Shown one piece after another: positions 34,219 through 43,305 of a stretch of DNA of 64,000 nucleotides (positions are counted from its first letter, which is position 1; every line of letters starts with the position of its first letter). The stretch is from NCBI RefSeq assembly GCF_016458825.1, contig NZ_CP066744.1, forward strand, positions 1,051,868-1,115,867, written 5' to 3'. The position numbers were made by a program, and so were the translations under genes. A model generated the notes under the pieces. The model was not told where the DNA came from. It worked only from the letters and a program-made list of their open reading frames with translations, and did no database searches. Source of the DNA: Miniphocaeibacter halophilus (lineage in GTDB: Bacteria > Bacillota > Clostridia > Tissierellales > Peptoniphilaceae).

Positions 34219-35946
34219 ATGACTATTAAAGATATTTTGAGAAACAGTTTAGATAATTTTAAGTTAATCTTTAAAAGATTTCCCTTGTCAATAATTTCTT
34301 CAATACTTTTAAGTTCTGTTTATGCTATTGGCACAATTAAAAGTGGTGGAGGAATTATGGCAAGTAGAAGCAGTATGTCACTTTTATTGGAGCGGGTACT
34401 TTTTATAGCTGTATTTATGTTTATATTTATAGCTTTATTAAATAGTTTTTTGGAGTCTATATTTAAAAAGTCCTATTATAAATTTATAACTAATATAGTT
34501 GGTATTGCTTTTATTATAGGGTTATTTTTTATAACAAGGAGACAGGGGCATGTATATGGAACTAAAATTTATTTGATACATTCGGGTATTGTAATATTTT
34601 TTATACTAAGTTCCTTATATATTGAAATTTTAAATAACCCAAAAAGTTTAGATGTATATTTATATGGAATTATTAGGTCTTTTTGTATTTCAATGTATTG
34701 TTCTATTATAATCTTAATAGGAACAATATTAATAGCATACATTATAATTTCATTATTTTTCGAACCTACTTGGGCACCTTATGATATAGCATGTTTTGTA
34801 ATAATGAATACAGTAAATTTATTTATATTTTTAAGTTTTTTTCCCAAGGCAAAAAAATATGAAGAATATAATATTCCAAACTATATAGAATTAATTGTAG
34901 GAGTTATAGTTCCAATTATTATTACAATCTTTGGAATTATACTGTATTTTAGGTCTATAATAGACTTAATACAGAAAAAAATTTCCATGGAGACGACTAA
35001 TTATTTTATAATATTTTATTGCATTCTAGCAATATTAAATTTAATGATGTTTAGACTTAAAAAAAGTAATAGGGAAATTAACCTTTATTCTAAAATTCTA
35101 CCAATAACTATGATTCCTTTAGTTGGATTATTGCTTTTTTCAATGTGGACAAAAATTAAAGATTTTGGAGTAATTGAAAATAGATATTTTCTTATTATAA
35201 TAGGAATCTGGATTTTATTTTCTGCAATATATTTTATTTTTAATAAATATAAAAACAATATCCCAATAATAATAATGGCGTCTATTTTAGTATTAATAAG
35301 TTCTATTGGACCAGCTTCAGCCTATAATATTTCTTTAAACAGTCAGGAAAAAAGACTTGAGCATTACTTAAGTAAAAACAATATGATTAAAGATGGAAAA
35401 ATTATATCTAATAATATTACCTCTATGGAATATATAAGAGAAATAAGAAATATTTTGTTTTATTTTTATGGTATTGATAATTGGTTTAATAAAGATATTA
35501 AGGATATAGATTTAATTTATAATACTGATAAAAAATTTTACGAAAATACTTTAAAATATTTTGGATTTGATATATTTTATTATGACCCTGATTTAACAGT
35601 AGAGGAAAATCATGCTCAAAGATACATAGAATTTGGTGATGAATATTTTAAAATAGAAAATATTGAAGAATTTAAAAACTCAATAGAAATAAGTATTCCA
35701 GGAGATAGTGTTGATGGTTATTATATAGATGTTGAAAACAATAATTTGTTTGTAGAAAAAAATGGAGATAAAAAATATATTAGTTTTGAGGATATTGAAA
35801 AGAAGTTACTGGAAAGAAATAATGATTATACCATTGATTTTGACTTAATTATAGATGGAAAAGATATTAAAGTAGCTATAAGATCCTTGTATGTACAATT
35901 TGGTAACACAAGACTTGATGCTAAAATAAAAATATTTGAAAAATAG
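34219..35946 (+). CDS. DUF4153 domain membrane protein (copy 1)
   Basis: The 575-residue protein has about ten transmembrane helices in the first 370 residues, then a soluble C-terminal domain of about 200 residues beginning GPASAYNISLNSQEKRLEHY. The N-terminus (IKDILRNSLDNFKLIFKRFP) and helix pattern match DUF4153. The ATG at 34219 follows AAGGAG; the TTG at 34204 is rejected. A second copy follows at 36054 with the same ribosome site and near-identical first codons. Function unknown. Confidence 0.82.
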   Translation: MTIKDILRNSLDNFKLIFKRFPLSIISSILLSSVYAIGTIKSGGGIMASRSSMSLLLERVLFIAVFMFIFIALLNSFLESIFKKSYYKFITNIVGIAFIIGLFFITRRQGHVYGTKIYLIHSGIVIFFILSSLYIEILNNPKSLDVYLYGIIRSFCISMYCSIIILIGTILIAYIIISLFFEPTWAPYDIACFVIMNTVNLFIFLSFFPKAKKYEEYNIPNYIELIVGVIVPIIITIFGIILYFRSIIDLIQKKISMETTNYFIIFYCILAILNLMMFRLKKSNREINLYSKILPITMIPLVGLLLFSMWTKIKDFGVIENRYFLIIIGIWILFSAIYFIFNKYKNNIPIIIMASILVLISSIGPASAYNISLNSQEKRLEHYLSKNNMIKDGKIISNNITSMEYIREIRNILFYFYGIDNWFNKDIKDIDLIYNTDKKFYENTLKYFGFDIFYYDPDLTVEENHAQRYIEFGDEYFKIENIEEFKNSIEISIPGDSVDGYYIDVENNNLFVEKNGDKKYISFEDIEKKLLERNNDYTIDFDLIIDGKDIKVAIRSLYVQFGNTRLDAKIKIFEK

Positions 35947-36053
35947 TTCTTGGAAGAATTATTTTTCTGATTATAAATAAAAAAATTAATATTATCTGTT
36001 TACAAAAAATATATTAAACTTGCTTAAATATATTAAGCTTATAAGGAGCAAAT

Positions 36054-37799
36054 ATGACTATTAAAGATATTTTGAAAAATAATTTTTCAGATTTAAAATA
36101 TACAATTTTAAGATTTCCCCTAGCTATATTATCGGCTATACTCCTTACTATTGTAACGATTTATGGTAATTTCCAAGAGGAGATTACCTACAGATACACA
36201 GTTTTACTAGCTGTTTTTACTGTGGGAATATTTCTCTTTATTTTTATATCCCTACTAAATAGTTTTCTACAGACTGTTTTCAACAAGGCATATTATAAGT
36301 ATTTAACTAATTTACTAGGAATAGTAATATTAATAGGGCTATATTATTTTGGGAAAAATAGTAATTTAACTAATTATATATACCCTAGTGTATTCTTTAT
36401 AGACTTATTATACTTAACTAAAAAATTTGGAACCATAGTGTATGGATTAATAGTCTTTTTTATAGTTTCATCCCTATACATAGAAAAGCTAAATAATCCA
36501 AGGGGAACTGATATTTACATTTATAAGATTATAAGGGCAATTGGTATATCTGTAATATTTTCTATAGTTATACTAGTAGGAACACAGCTAATACTCTATG
36601 CCCTATCTATCTTGTTTTTTGATTTTATAGACTATAGGTATTTTATGTCCAATATTAATTTAATTATGATTTTAGTTAACTTAATAGTATTTTTGTCTAA
36701 TTATCCAAAGGCAAGCATATACGAGGACTATATTGTACCTAAATTTTTTAAAAAACTATTAATTAACATAGTAGTTGTTTTGTTAATAATATTTGGTTTA
36801 ATTTTATATATTTATTTTGCAATGATTTTAATTCAAAGGCGTATTTTAGTAAGGCAAATTGCATACCTAGTAATTGTTTATGGTGGTTTTACCATAGGAA
36901 CCTTAATGCTTTTAAATATTGTAGATAATAATAAATTTAAAACGACCTATATGAAAATAGCGCCAATATCCATAATTCCACTATTGGGAATGTTGTTTTA
37001 CTCAATGGGAGGAAGAATAAATAATTATGGTGTAACAGAAAACAGATACTTTGTAGTTTTAATAGGATTATGGCTCTTGTTTTCATCGATTTATTTTATT
37101 GTTAATAAATATAAAAATAACTTGCCCGTTTTAATGGTATTTTCCCTACTTACCTTAATTGGAACTGTTGGACCATTAAGTGCCTATAATATTTCAACAA
37201 GGAGTCAAAAGTCCAGACTGGAATATTATTTAAATAAAAATAACATGTTACAAGATGAAAAACTGGTTCCAAATAGTGATGTTTCCAAGGAAGATAAACT
37301 TGAAATAACAAATATTTTAGAGTATTTTATTTATAATAAAGATGAAAAAGAATTACCTTATATTGTAGAAATTGGCGATGATTTTACGCTAGATACAGGT
37401 AAGTATTTAGGCTTTGATTTCTACTACTCCTATGAATATGAAATGGAAGAAAATCCGGAACCGGAAACCGGAATAGGAATAAGCTACCAGCCGGATAAGG
37501 TAGAAGTGGACAATATTGAAGAATATAAGCATATGGACTTACAGACTGTTTTTAACAATAGTATTATTGGAGATTATACCTTTGTTGTTAAGGATGATAA
37601 TTTAGAAATTCATAAAAATGAAGAAATACAAGCTATTTCCTTTGATGAAATAAATGAGAAAATCAATACAAGTATTTCATCCTTAGAATTTGAATTGGAA
37701 TTTTCAGATGGGAAAATAAAAATATTATTTTATATGATAAATGCCTCATCAAATGAGCCTGAAAGCTTTATGGCAACCTTACTTTTATTTACAGATTAA
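36054..37799 (+). CDS. DUF4153 domain membrane protein (copy 2)
   Basis: This 581-residue paralogue of the preceding gene has the same helix pattern and the same hinge, GPLSAYNISTRSQKSRLEYYL near residue 377. It also shares NRYF(V/L)xxIGxWxLFSxIYFI(V/F)NKYKNN before that. The C-terminal domains differ strongly, so the membrane part is conserved and the soluble part has diverged. The 107-base gap between the copies holds no gene. A strong terminator at 37808-37837 closes the whole locus. Confidence 0.82.
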   Translation: MTIKDILKNNFSDLKYTILRFPLAILSAILLTIVTIYGNFQEEITYRYTVLLAVFTVGIFLFIFISLLNSFLQTVFNKAYYKYLTNLLGIVILIGLYYFGKNSNLTNYIYPSVFFIDLLYLTKKFGTIVYGLIVFFIVSSLYIEKLNNPRGTDIYIYKIIRAIGISVIFSIVILVGTQLILYALSILFFDFIDYRYFMSNINLIMILVNLIVFLSNYPKASIYEDYIVPKFFKKLLINIVVVLLIIFGLILYIYFAMILIQRRILVRQIAYLVIVYGGFTIGTLMLLNIVDNNKFKTTYMKIAPISIIPLLGMLFYSMGGRINNYGVTENRYFVVLIGLWLLFSSIYFIVNKYKNNLPVLMVFSLLTLIGTVGPLSAYNISTRSQKSRLEYYLNKNNMLQDEKLVPNSDVSKEDKLEITNILEYFIYNKDEKELPYIVEIGDDFTLDTGKYLGFDFYYSYEYEMEENPEPETGIGISYQPDKVEVDNIEEYKHMDLQTVFNNSIIGDYTFVVKDDNLEIHKNEEIQAISFDEINEKINTSISSLEFELEFSDGKIKILFYMINASSNEPESFMATLLLFTD

Positions 37800-37807
37800 T
37801 TAGAAGT

Positions 37808-37837
37808 GCCGGTCTTAAGATTAAGACCGGCGGTTTT
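37808..37837 (+). terminator. Terminator of the DUF4153 locus
   Basis: GCCGGTCTTA (37808-37817) pairs with TAAGACCGGC (37822-37831), followed by GG and five T; it is unusually GC-rich for this window. Confidence 0.9.
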
Positions 37838-37944
37838 TAATTTATCTAGCTAAAACATATAAATAAAAACATATAAATAGTTTTAAGTTGACAGTGTAAA
37901 ATATTAGCAATATAGTAGTAGTAATATATTTTTTGAGGTGTAAA

Positions 37945-38634
37945 ATGTTGTGGATACTGATTAATGCAGTAGGAATTGCTATTGCCGGTACTTTTGGTAT
38001 GATATTAAATAAATTTATTTCAAAAAAACAAGGGGAGTCCCTTATTTTAATTTTAGGTTTAGTAATAATAGTAATGGGAATTCAAGGAGCCTTAGAAATT
38101 AACAGTATGTTGTTAATGTTGGTTTCCTTAACAGTAGGTACATTTATTGGAACTAGCTTAAAAATACATGACCGAACTGAAAATTTAGCCAATAAATTTT
38201 CTTCAGCTAAGGTTAATAGCGACGTTATAAAAAATGCAATTACTATAATTATTATTCAATGTTCAGGTTCCTTAAGTATATTAGCAGCAATGAATATGAG
38301 CTTAAAGGGGGATCCTAGTTTACTACAATTTAAGACTATATTGGATTCAGTTAGCGGTTTAATCTTTGCCTCTATTTATGGTGTTTCTATTTATATTGCA
38401 GCCTTTGCCCTATTTATCTATCAAGGTTCAATTTTTTTACTAGCAAATATTTTAGGGAACTTCTTAACTCCGGAAGTTATAAACGAATTTTCAGCAATAG
38501 GTTCTGTTCTTTTAATAGGAATGGGACTAGGACTTATGAAAATTAAGGATTTTAAAACCCTGGACTACCTGCCGGCTATGTTTATTCCAATAGTATGGTA
38601 TGGAGTACAAAGTCTATTTGGATTTATATTTTAA
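37945..38634 (+). CDS. DUF554 family membrane protein
   Basis: The 229-residue protein has six or seven hydrophobic helices and conserved DUF554 stretches: GTFGMILNKFISKKQGESLI at the start and IQCSGSLSILAAMNMSLKGDPSLLQFKTILDS in the middle (in pieces IQCSGSLSILA and GDPSLLQFK). Members (YqgA/YdfK) are putative transporters without known substrate. The ATG at 37945 is preceded by GAGGTG. It is monocistronic with its own terminator. Confidence 0.88.
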   Translation: MLWILINAVGIAIAGTFGMILNKFISKKQGESLILILGLVIIVMGIQGALEINSMLLMLVSLTVGTFIGTSLKIHDRTENLANKFSSAKVNSDVIKNAITIIIIQCSGSLSILAAMNMSLKGDPSLLQFKTILDSVSGLIFASIYGVSIYIAAFALFIYQGSIFLLANILGNFLTPEVINEFSAIGSVLLIGMGLGLMKIKDFKTLDYLPAMFIPIVWYGVQSLFGFIF

Positions 38635-38667
38635 AAAGCTACTCTCAAGTAAGAGAATAGCTTTTTC
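38633..38667 (+). terminator. Terminator after the DUF554 gene
   Basis: AAAAGCTA and TAGCTTTT pair, with TCTC/GAGA continuing the stem, followed by T. Confidence 0.82.
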
Positions 38668-38758
38668 TTATTTATTGTATTGAAGAATACTTTTGTAGCT
38701 TATATATAAAAATATGGCAATTATTATTACAGCATATAAGGTTAAGAGTCAAGTTTTA

Positions 38759-39022
38759 TTATAGGTTAAGTAAAATATTAGGAATAATAATTAAAAAATT
38801 ATATGGTTTTTTATCCTTAATTTTAAGCTTATATTTTTTATACAAATATTTTTCCATTATAAAATTGGAAGATAAAAGAATAGCTAACAGAATTAAGACC
38901 ATAATTATATTAGAGTAAATATTATTATAAACATATAGCAAGGTTGTTAGTAATATTACTAATATAATATTAAATAAGACATACAAAACATGGCCCTTTG
39001 AATATTTTAAATTTTTCTTCAT
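38759..39022 (-). CDS. Small membrane protein at the end of the sigma-factor operon
   Basis: The 87-residue protein has two or three hydrophobic segments (about 12-32, 36-55 and 72-87) with a basic loop KYLYKKYKLKIKDKK. It starts behind AGGAG, 8 bases after the anti-sigma-like gene, so it belongs to that operon. Family not recognised. Confidence 0.7.
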   Translation of the reverse strand: MKKNLKYSKGHVLYVLFNIILVILLTTLLYVYNNIYSNIIMVLILLAILLSSNFIMEKYLYKKYKLKIKDKKPYNFLIIIPNILLNL

Positions 39023-39030
39023 TTTTTCTC

Positions 39031-39729
39031 CTATTCAAATATACTTATAAACATTTTTTCCAGTTCTTCTAGGGGAATGTTTCCATCTAGTAGGTATATA
39101 TAATTATTATATTCAACTAAAATAGTATTAAAATCTCCTTTTTCAATAATAAAAGCTTTTTTATCGTCTATTTTCTTTTCATAAGTTTTAGCATCCTCGG
39201 TATCTAAAGTTACGCTATCTTTACTAACAATTCTTTGAATATAGGAAATATGTTTTTCGGTTTTTTTGTTTATATAATATGCATCATATTCTCTTGGAAT
39301 TTCTTTAATATTGTTTTCTTCAACTAATTCAAATCCTTCTGGAATATAATTTAATTTCTGTACAATAAATTTCTTACTTGAAAAATCATCCTTGTAGTTA
39401 ATATTTGTTCCTTCCTTAAAGACAGTTACTATTTTATTGTATATATAGTCGGCATAAGTAGCTACCCTACTTGGACCAATAAGAATTACAGCAAATATTA
39501 AGGAAGCTACTAGGGTTAAGGCCAGTTTCTTTCTCTTTTTTCTTATTATAGTCGGACTATTTTCATACTTACTCCTATTTTCCCAAAACTCCTTAAAGGA
39601 AATATCCATACTAAGATTTTCTTCTTCTAGCTTATTTAAATAATGGTCTATTTCACTTTCATATTTATCATCTAAGGCTTTTTCTGCATATTGGTAGAGT
39701 AAACTATCTAGGGAGTCTTTTTTATTCAT
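39031..39729 (-). CDS. Probable anti-sigma factor with extracytoplasmic DUF4367-like domain
   Basis: The 232-residue protein has an acidic cytoplasmic N-terminus (1-70), one transmembrane helix (about 72-92) and an outer domain (about 100-232) ending in NTILVEYNNYIYLLDGNIPLEE, which resembles DUF4367. This layout directly behind an ECF sigma gene is typical of anti-sigma factors that hold the sigma factor at the membrane. The ATG at 39729 overlaps the sigma gene by 8 bases. The signal sensed is unknown. Confidence 0.78.
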   Translation of the reverse strand: MNKKDSLDSLLYQYAEKALDDKYESEIDHYLNKLEEENLSMDISFKEFWENRSKYENSPTIIRKKRKKLALTLVASLIFAVILIGPSRVATYADYIYNKIVTVFKEGTNINYKDDFSSKKFIVQKLNYIPEGFELVEENNIKEIPREYDAYYINKKTEKHISYIQRIVSKDSVTLDTEDAKTYEKKIDDKKAFIIEKGDFNTILVEYNNYIYLLDGNIPLEELEKMFISIFE

Positions 39730-40273
39730 AGATTTCAACTCCTTCTTCTATTAATATTTTCCTTAACTTTTCCTTTCCCCGACTTATTCTTTGACGTACA
39801 TTTCCAACTGATATATTTAATAATTTGGAAATTTCAGAATTACTGTAGCCTAGAACATACTTGCAATATATAACATCGGAATAAATACTAGGAAGACTTT
39901 TTATAGCACCTTCTACTTCATTTTCTATATTGTCGTAGTCAAGTTGGCTCTTAGGGTCTTTTAAATTGTTAAAAATACTTTCCTCTAAATTTATAGCAGC
40001 CTTATTTTTTCTGGAATTATACATATTAATAGAAATGTTCTTACAAATTAATACAAATAGATTTCTTGTTTTGTTACAATTTTCAAATTCTATTTTATTA
40101 AATATTTCAATTATTTTTATAAAGGCTTGTTGAACAGCATCTTCAGCAAGCATTTTATCCTTTAAAATATAAAAGGAAACAGAAAACATTAAATTTTTAT
40201 ATTGCTTATAAACCTTTTCAAATTGTTTTATATCTATGCCATTCTCATCGGCTAAAGACAATAAAATAAACAT
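39722..40273 (-). CDS. RNA polymerase sigma factor, ECF (sigma-70 family)
   Basis: The 183-residue protein has sigma region 2 (YKNLMFSVSFYILKDKMLAE, then AVQQAFIKI) and region 4 (LPSIYSDVIYCKYVLGYSNS, then SNSEISKLLNISVGNVRQRI and SRGKEKLR). The start is the ATG at 40273 behind GGAGG; an upstream in-frame start at 40372 has no ribosome site. It forms an operon with a probable anti-sigma factor and a small membrane protein. ECF factors of this type usually control envelope or antimicrobial stress genes, and the divergent lipoprotein at 40537 could be a target. Confidence 0.88.
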   Translation of the reverse strand: MFILLSLADENGIDIKQFEKVYKQYKNLMFSVSFYILKDKMLAEDAVQQAFIKIIEIFNKIEFENCNKTRNLFVLICKNISINMYNSRKNKAAINLEESIFNNLKDPKSQLDYDNIENEVEGAIKSLPSIYSDVIYCKYVLGYSNSEISKLLNISVGNVRQRISRGKEKLRKILIEEGVEIYE

Positions 40274-40536
40274 AAACTTCCTCCAAACTTCCCTTATGAC
40301 TTCATTATATATTAAAAAAATAATCCTATATAGTAGTAAATAAAAAATATTTACTTTTGTAACAAAAGTCATATTGGATTTGTATTAATTTATAGGACTG
40401 TATGAAGGAGTAAGATATGAAAAAGATTATGGGATAAATGTATTAGAAGAAATATGAAGGGTTTTAATATTCAAACTAACAAAACTGTTAGTCTACAAGA
40501 ATATATATGAATTATACTTATAGTTAAGGAGGGAAG

Positions 40537-41598
40537 ATGAGAAAGAATTATTTATTACTAGTAGTGTGTATCTTTACCTTTTTTAGTTTAGCAAGTTGTA
40601 AAGGAAGAGACTTTGACAAGAACTTCGAATGTGGAGTTATTGAAACAAGAGGTGACAAAAATAAAACTATAATTACATTTTATAATGAAGATAACCATAT
40701 TGTAAATATAAAAAAATTAGACTATGGGGATTCATCTGACTATTTTCAAAATGCAAAGATAGATAATGATAATTTAATTATGATACCGAGAGGTTTATTT
40801 AAGAAAAAAGATTTAGGCAAATTGATAAATTTGAATCTTAATTCTGGAGAAATTATTGAATATAAAACAGGAATCTTAGCACCTGTTTCGTTTTCATTTG
40901 ACTCAAATAATTATTATGTATCTAATACTTTTAATGGGGTTTCTACTCTTACTCAAATAAGTAAAGATAAGCAAAAAACAAACACCTTAAATTTAAAAGA
41001 TGAATTTATCGAAAGTATAAATAACTATGAAAAAAATGATGAAAGTAAAGTAATATTATTTACAGCTACAATTAACAATGATTTGTATAATAAAAGTTAC
41101 ATGTATATTTTAAGCAATAATTTAGAAATAGAAGAAAAAATCGATACTACAGAATATGGTTTTTCAAGGCATAAATCTATCGTCATTGATAGTAGTATAT
41201 ATTTTTTAAATTCAACAGATAAATTTGATAATTTTAATAACATTATAGGAATTTATAATTTTCAAAGTAAGGATTTTTCAAAAATTGTTACAAAAGAAAA
41301 TAAACTTGGAGATGTGGCCTATTATAAGAATAATCTATATGTAACCCATACAGATTTAGTAGATGGTAGTGGTTCAAAGGTTTCTATTATCGATATAAAA
41401 AATGGTTCTATTAAGGAAATTTCTACAGAGAGCCCTAGTATACAAATAGAAATAAAAAATGATATTTTATATATTTTTAGTGGGGAAACTATTAGTAAGT
41501 ATTTATTATCTTTAAATAAAGTAGAAAAACTTGAAGAAGTTAATATTAGAAGCCAAACTGAGGAACAGTTTTACCCCTCTAGTTTTTTTGTAAATTAA
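40537..41598 (+). CDS. Lipoprotein with a probable beta-propeller-like domain
   Basis: The 353-residue protein has a lipoprotein signal (FTFFSLASC; lipidated C21). The rest is a series of beta strands with a repeated pattern of short hydrophobic strands separated by charged turns (YYVSNTFNGVSTLTQIS, IYFLNSTDKFDN, GDVAYYKNNLYVTHT, KVSIIDIKNGSIKEIS), which looks like a seven-bladed propeller. No family is certain. It starts behind AAGGAGGG, divergent from the ECF sigma operon. Confidence 0.72.
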   Translation: MRKNYLLLVVCIFTFFSLASCKGRDFDKNFECGVIETRGDKNKTIITFYNEDNHIVNIKKLDYGDSSDYFQNAKIDNDNLIMIPRGLFKKKDLGKLINLNLNSGEIIEYKTGILAPVSFSFDSNNYYVSNTFNGVSTLTQISKDKQKTNTLNLKDEFIESINNYEKNDESKVILFTATINNDLYNKSYMYILSNNLEIEEKIDTTEYGFSRHKSIVIDSSIYFLNSTDKFDNFNNIIGIYNFQSKDFSKIVTKENKLGDVAYYKNNLYVTHTDLVDGSGSKVSIIDIKNGSIKEISTESPSIQIEIKNDILYIFSGETISKYLLSLNKVEKLEEVNIRSQTEEQFYPSSFFVN

Positions 41599-41635
41599 TA
41601 AGTTGACTTGGTTCATTATACAAGGAGAGAAGATT

Positions 41636-42031
41636 ATGAGCAATAAAAATAAAAGAATTATAGGAACAATTTGTTTTATAATTCCGACACTATATTATTT
41701 AGTTGATTTTATAATAGCAATGGTATTTAATATTGATATTTATGATACCTTTCTTGGAAATATTTATGTTGGAAAACATATAAATATAATTATTACAGCA
41801 CCTTATATATTATATGTATTATTTTTTGTTTTCATACTAACCTACAATAAATTTATTATGAGATGGATATTTTATATTATGTTGGTAATTAATGCTTTTT
41901 ATCAAATGGTTGTTATTATGGGAATGACTACAGCAAAGGATTTTTTATATTTTGTCCCCCATATAATAATAAATATATTGTTAATTTGGTACAGTGCCCA
42001 CAAAGGCTATAATAAGAAAATAGAAAATTGA
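41636..42031 (+). CDS. Membrane protein with four predicted helices
   Basis: The 131-residue protein has four hydrophobic segments (about 9-31, 46-66, 72-92 and 98-120) and basic ends. The ATG at 41636 follows AAGGAGAG; an earlier in-frame ATG at 41603 lacks a ribosome site. It follows the propeller lipoprotein by 37 bases and may be co-transcribed. Family not recognised. Confidence 0.7.
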   Translation: MSNKNKRIIGTICFIIPTLYYLVDFIIAMVFNIDIYDTFLGNIYVGKHINIIITAPYILYVLFFVFILTYNKFIMRWIFYIMLVINAFYQMVVIMGMTTAKDFLYFVPHIIINILLIWYSAHKGYNKKIEN

Positions 42032-42113
42032 AAAATTATTTTATAATATACTATTTGCCTAATATATACTAAAATATAGTAAAGGAATAAATTTTATTAT
42101 ACAAGGAGAAATT

Positions 42114-42326
42114 ATGGAAAAGAAACAATATATTTGTGAAAAATGTGGTAATGAACATTATATTTCAGACCAGTTTCAAGCTACCGGTGGAAATTTTGCA
42201 AAGATTTTTGATGTTCAAAACAAGAAATTTGTAACTGTTAGTTGTTCCAGATGTGGTTATACGGAGCTTTACAAGTCAGAAACATCAGACGGCTGGAATA
42301 TTTTAGACTTTTTAATAGGAGGTTAA
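42114..42326 (+). CDS. Zinc-ribbon nucleic-acid-binding protein, DUF2082 type
   Basis: This 70-residue protein has two CxxC pairs, C8/C11 (CEKC) and C44/C47 (CSRC), separated by a loop with FQATGGNFAKIFDVQNKKF. That is the DUF2082 (COG3478) zinc-ribbon pattern. It may bind nucleic acid, but no role is established. It starts behind AAGGAG and ends at a terminator. Confidence 0.85.
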   Translation: MEKKQYICEKCGNEHYISDQFQATGGNFAKIFDVQNKKFVTVSCSRCGYTELYKSETSDGWNILDFLIGG

Positions 42327-42367
42327 ATACTGATTTATATATTTTTTAATATAAGTAAAATATTTTT

Positions 42368-42405
42368 AAAACAAGCAGATATAATACCTGCTTGTTTTAA
42401 TTTTT
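42368..42405 (+). terminator. Bidirectional terminator between the zinc-ribbon gene and the convergent dehydrogenase
   Basis: AAAACAAGCAG (42368-42378) pairs with CTGCTTGTTTT (42388-42398), with T-rich tail. Confidence 0.85.
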
Positions 42406-42446
42406 CTTATATTATTCGGAATCGTATTTATTTGAAAATATTGAAA

Positions 42447-43244
42447 TTATCTTTTTTCTTTCATTAAAAGCATATCGCCATATACTGGAGTTGGTAGTCC
42501 AAAGCCACCTGATACATCTACTATCTGTCCTGTTGTATATGCTGAGTCATCACTAGCAAAATAAGCAACTGTGCCTGCTATTTCTTTAGGATCTCCCATA
42601 CGTTTAATTGGTGTATGTTTTAAGAAAAATTCTTTAAATTCTGGTGTTAAATTATCTTTAACAGCATCTGTAGCAGTCATACCAGGAAGTACAGCATTTA
42701 CACGAATATTATATTTAGCAAGTTGAACTGCCATTTCTTTTGTAAGATAGTTAATTGCTGCTTTTCCTGTACCATATCCAAGTTGTGAAATATCTGGAAC
42801 AAGACCAGCGATACTTGAAATATTAATAATACTTCCACCACCTTGTTTCTTCATATGTGGAATAACAGCTTGTGATGATAGGAATACACTTGTTAGATTT
42901 ACATTTACAGTATTAATAAAGTCTTCATAGGAAATAGATTCAATATCTAAATCTTTTTTCAGATTACTTGTTCCAAAATTGTTTACAAGAATATCAATTT
43001 TACCTTCATTTTTTATAACTTCCTCAATCATATCAACATAGGATTCGTTTTTATAAGCATCGTTGTATACCGTTTTAACCTTAAGACCCTGATTATTAAG
43101 TATACTGGCTTTCTCTTTAGCAAGTTCCATATTTCTTGCTGCAATATAAACTAAAGCACCATCTTTAGCGAAACGTTCTACAATAGCGTAACCTATTCCT
43201 CTAGTACTTGCAGTTACAATAGCTACTTTATTTTGTAAATTCAT
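42447..43244 (-). CDS. Short-chain dehydrogenase, resembling clostridial 7-alpha-hydroxysteroid dehydrogenase
   Basis: The 265-residue SDR has the cofactor motif TASTRGIG (11-18), VNNFGTS for NNAG, and the catalytic N115, S143/S144, Y157 and K161 (YGTGK). Several stretches resemble the NADP-dependent 7-alpha-HSDH of Clostridium absonum as I remember it: STRGIG, the IDILVNN/DLD region, FFLKHTPIKRMGDP and the ending GGFGLPTPVYGD. R37 after the second strand is compatible with NADP. That enzyme oxidises the 7-alpha hydroxyl of bile acids; other SDR substrates are possible. CGT arginine codons occur here but are rare in neighbours, which hints at transfer. It is monocistronic. Confidence 0.75.
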   Translation of the reverse strand: MNLQNKVAIVTASTRGIGYAIVERFAKDGALVYIAARNMELAKEKASILNNQGLKVKTVYNDAYKNESYVDMIEEVIKNEGKIDILVNNFGTSNLKKDLDIESISYEDFINTVNVNLTSVFLSSQAVIPHMKKQGGGSIINISSIAGLVPDISQLGYGTGKAAINYLTKEMAVQLAKYNIRVNAVLPGMTATDAVKDNLTPEFKEFFLKHTPIKRMGDPKEIAGTVAYFASDDSAYTTGQIVDVSGGFGLPTPVYGDMLLMKEKR

Positions 43245-43305
43245 AATACCCCCTTCTTTCTATAGTAGTAGTTTACCATAATTAAATAAAAAATCGTAAG
43301 TATTT

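Noticed and set aside
40417-40437. Six-codon frame (MKKIMG) with a good ribosome site before the propeller lipoprotein
   Set aside because: It is too short to call. It might be a leader peptide or an eroded gene start, but nothing else supports it.
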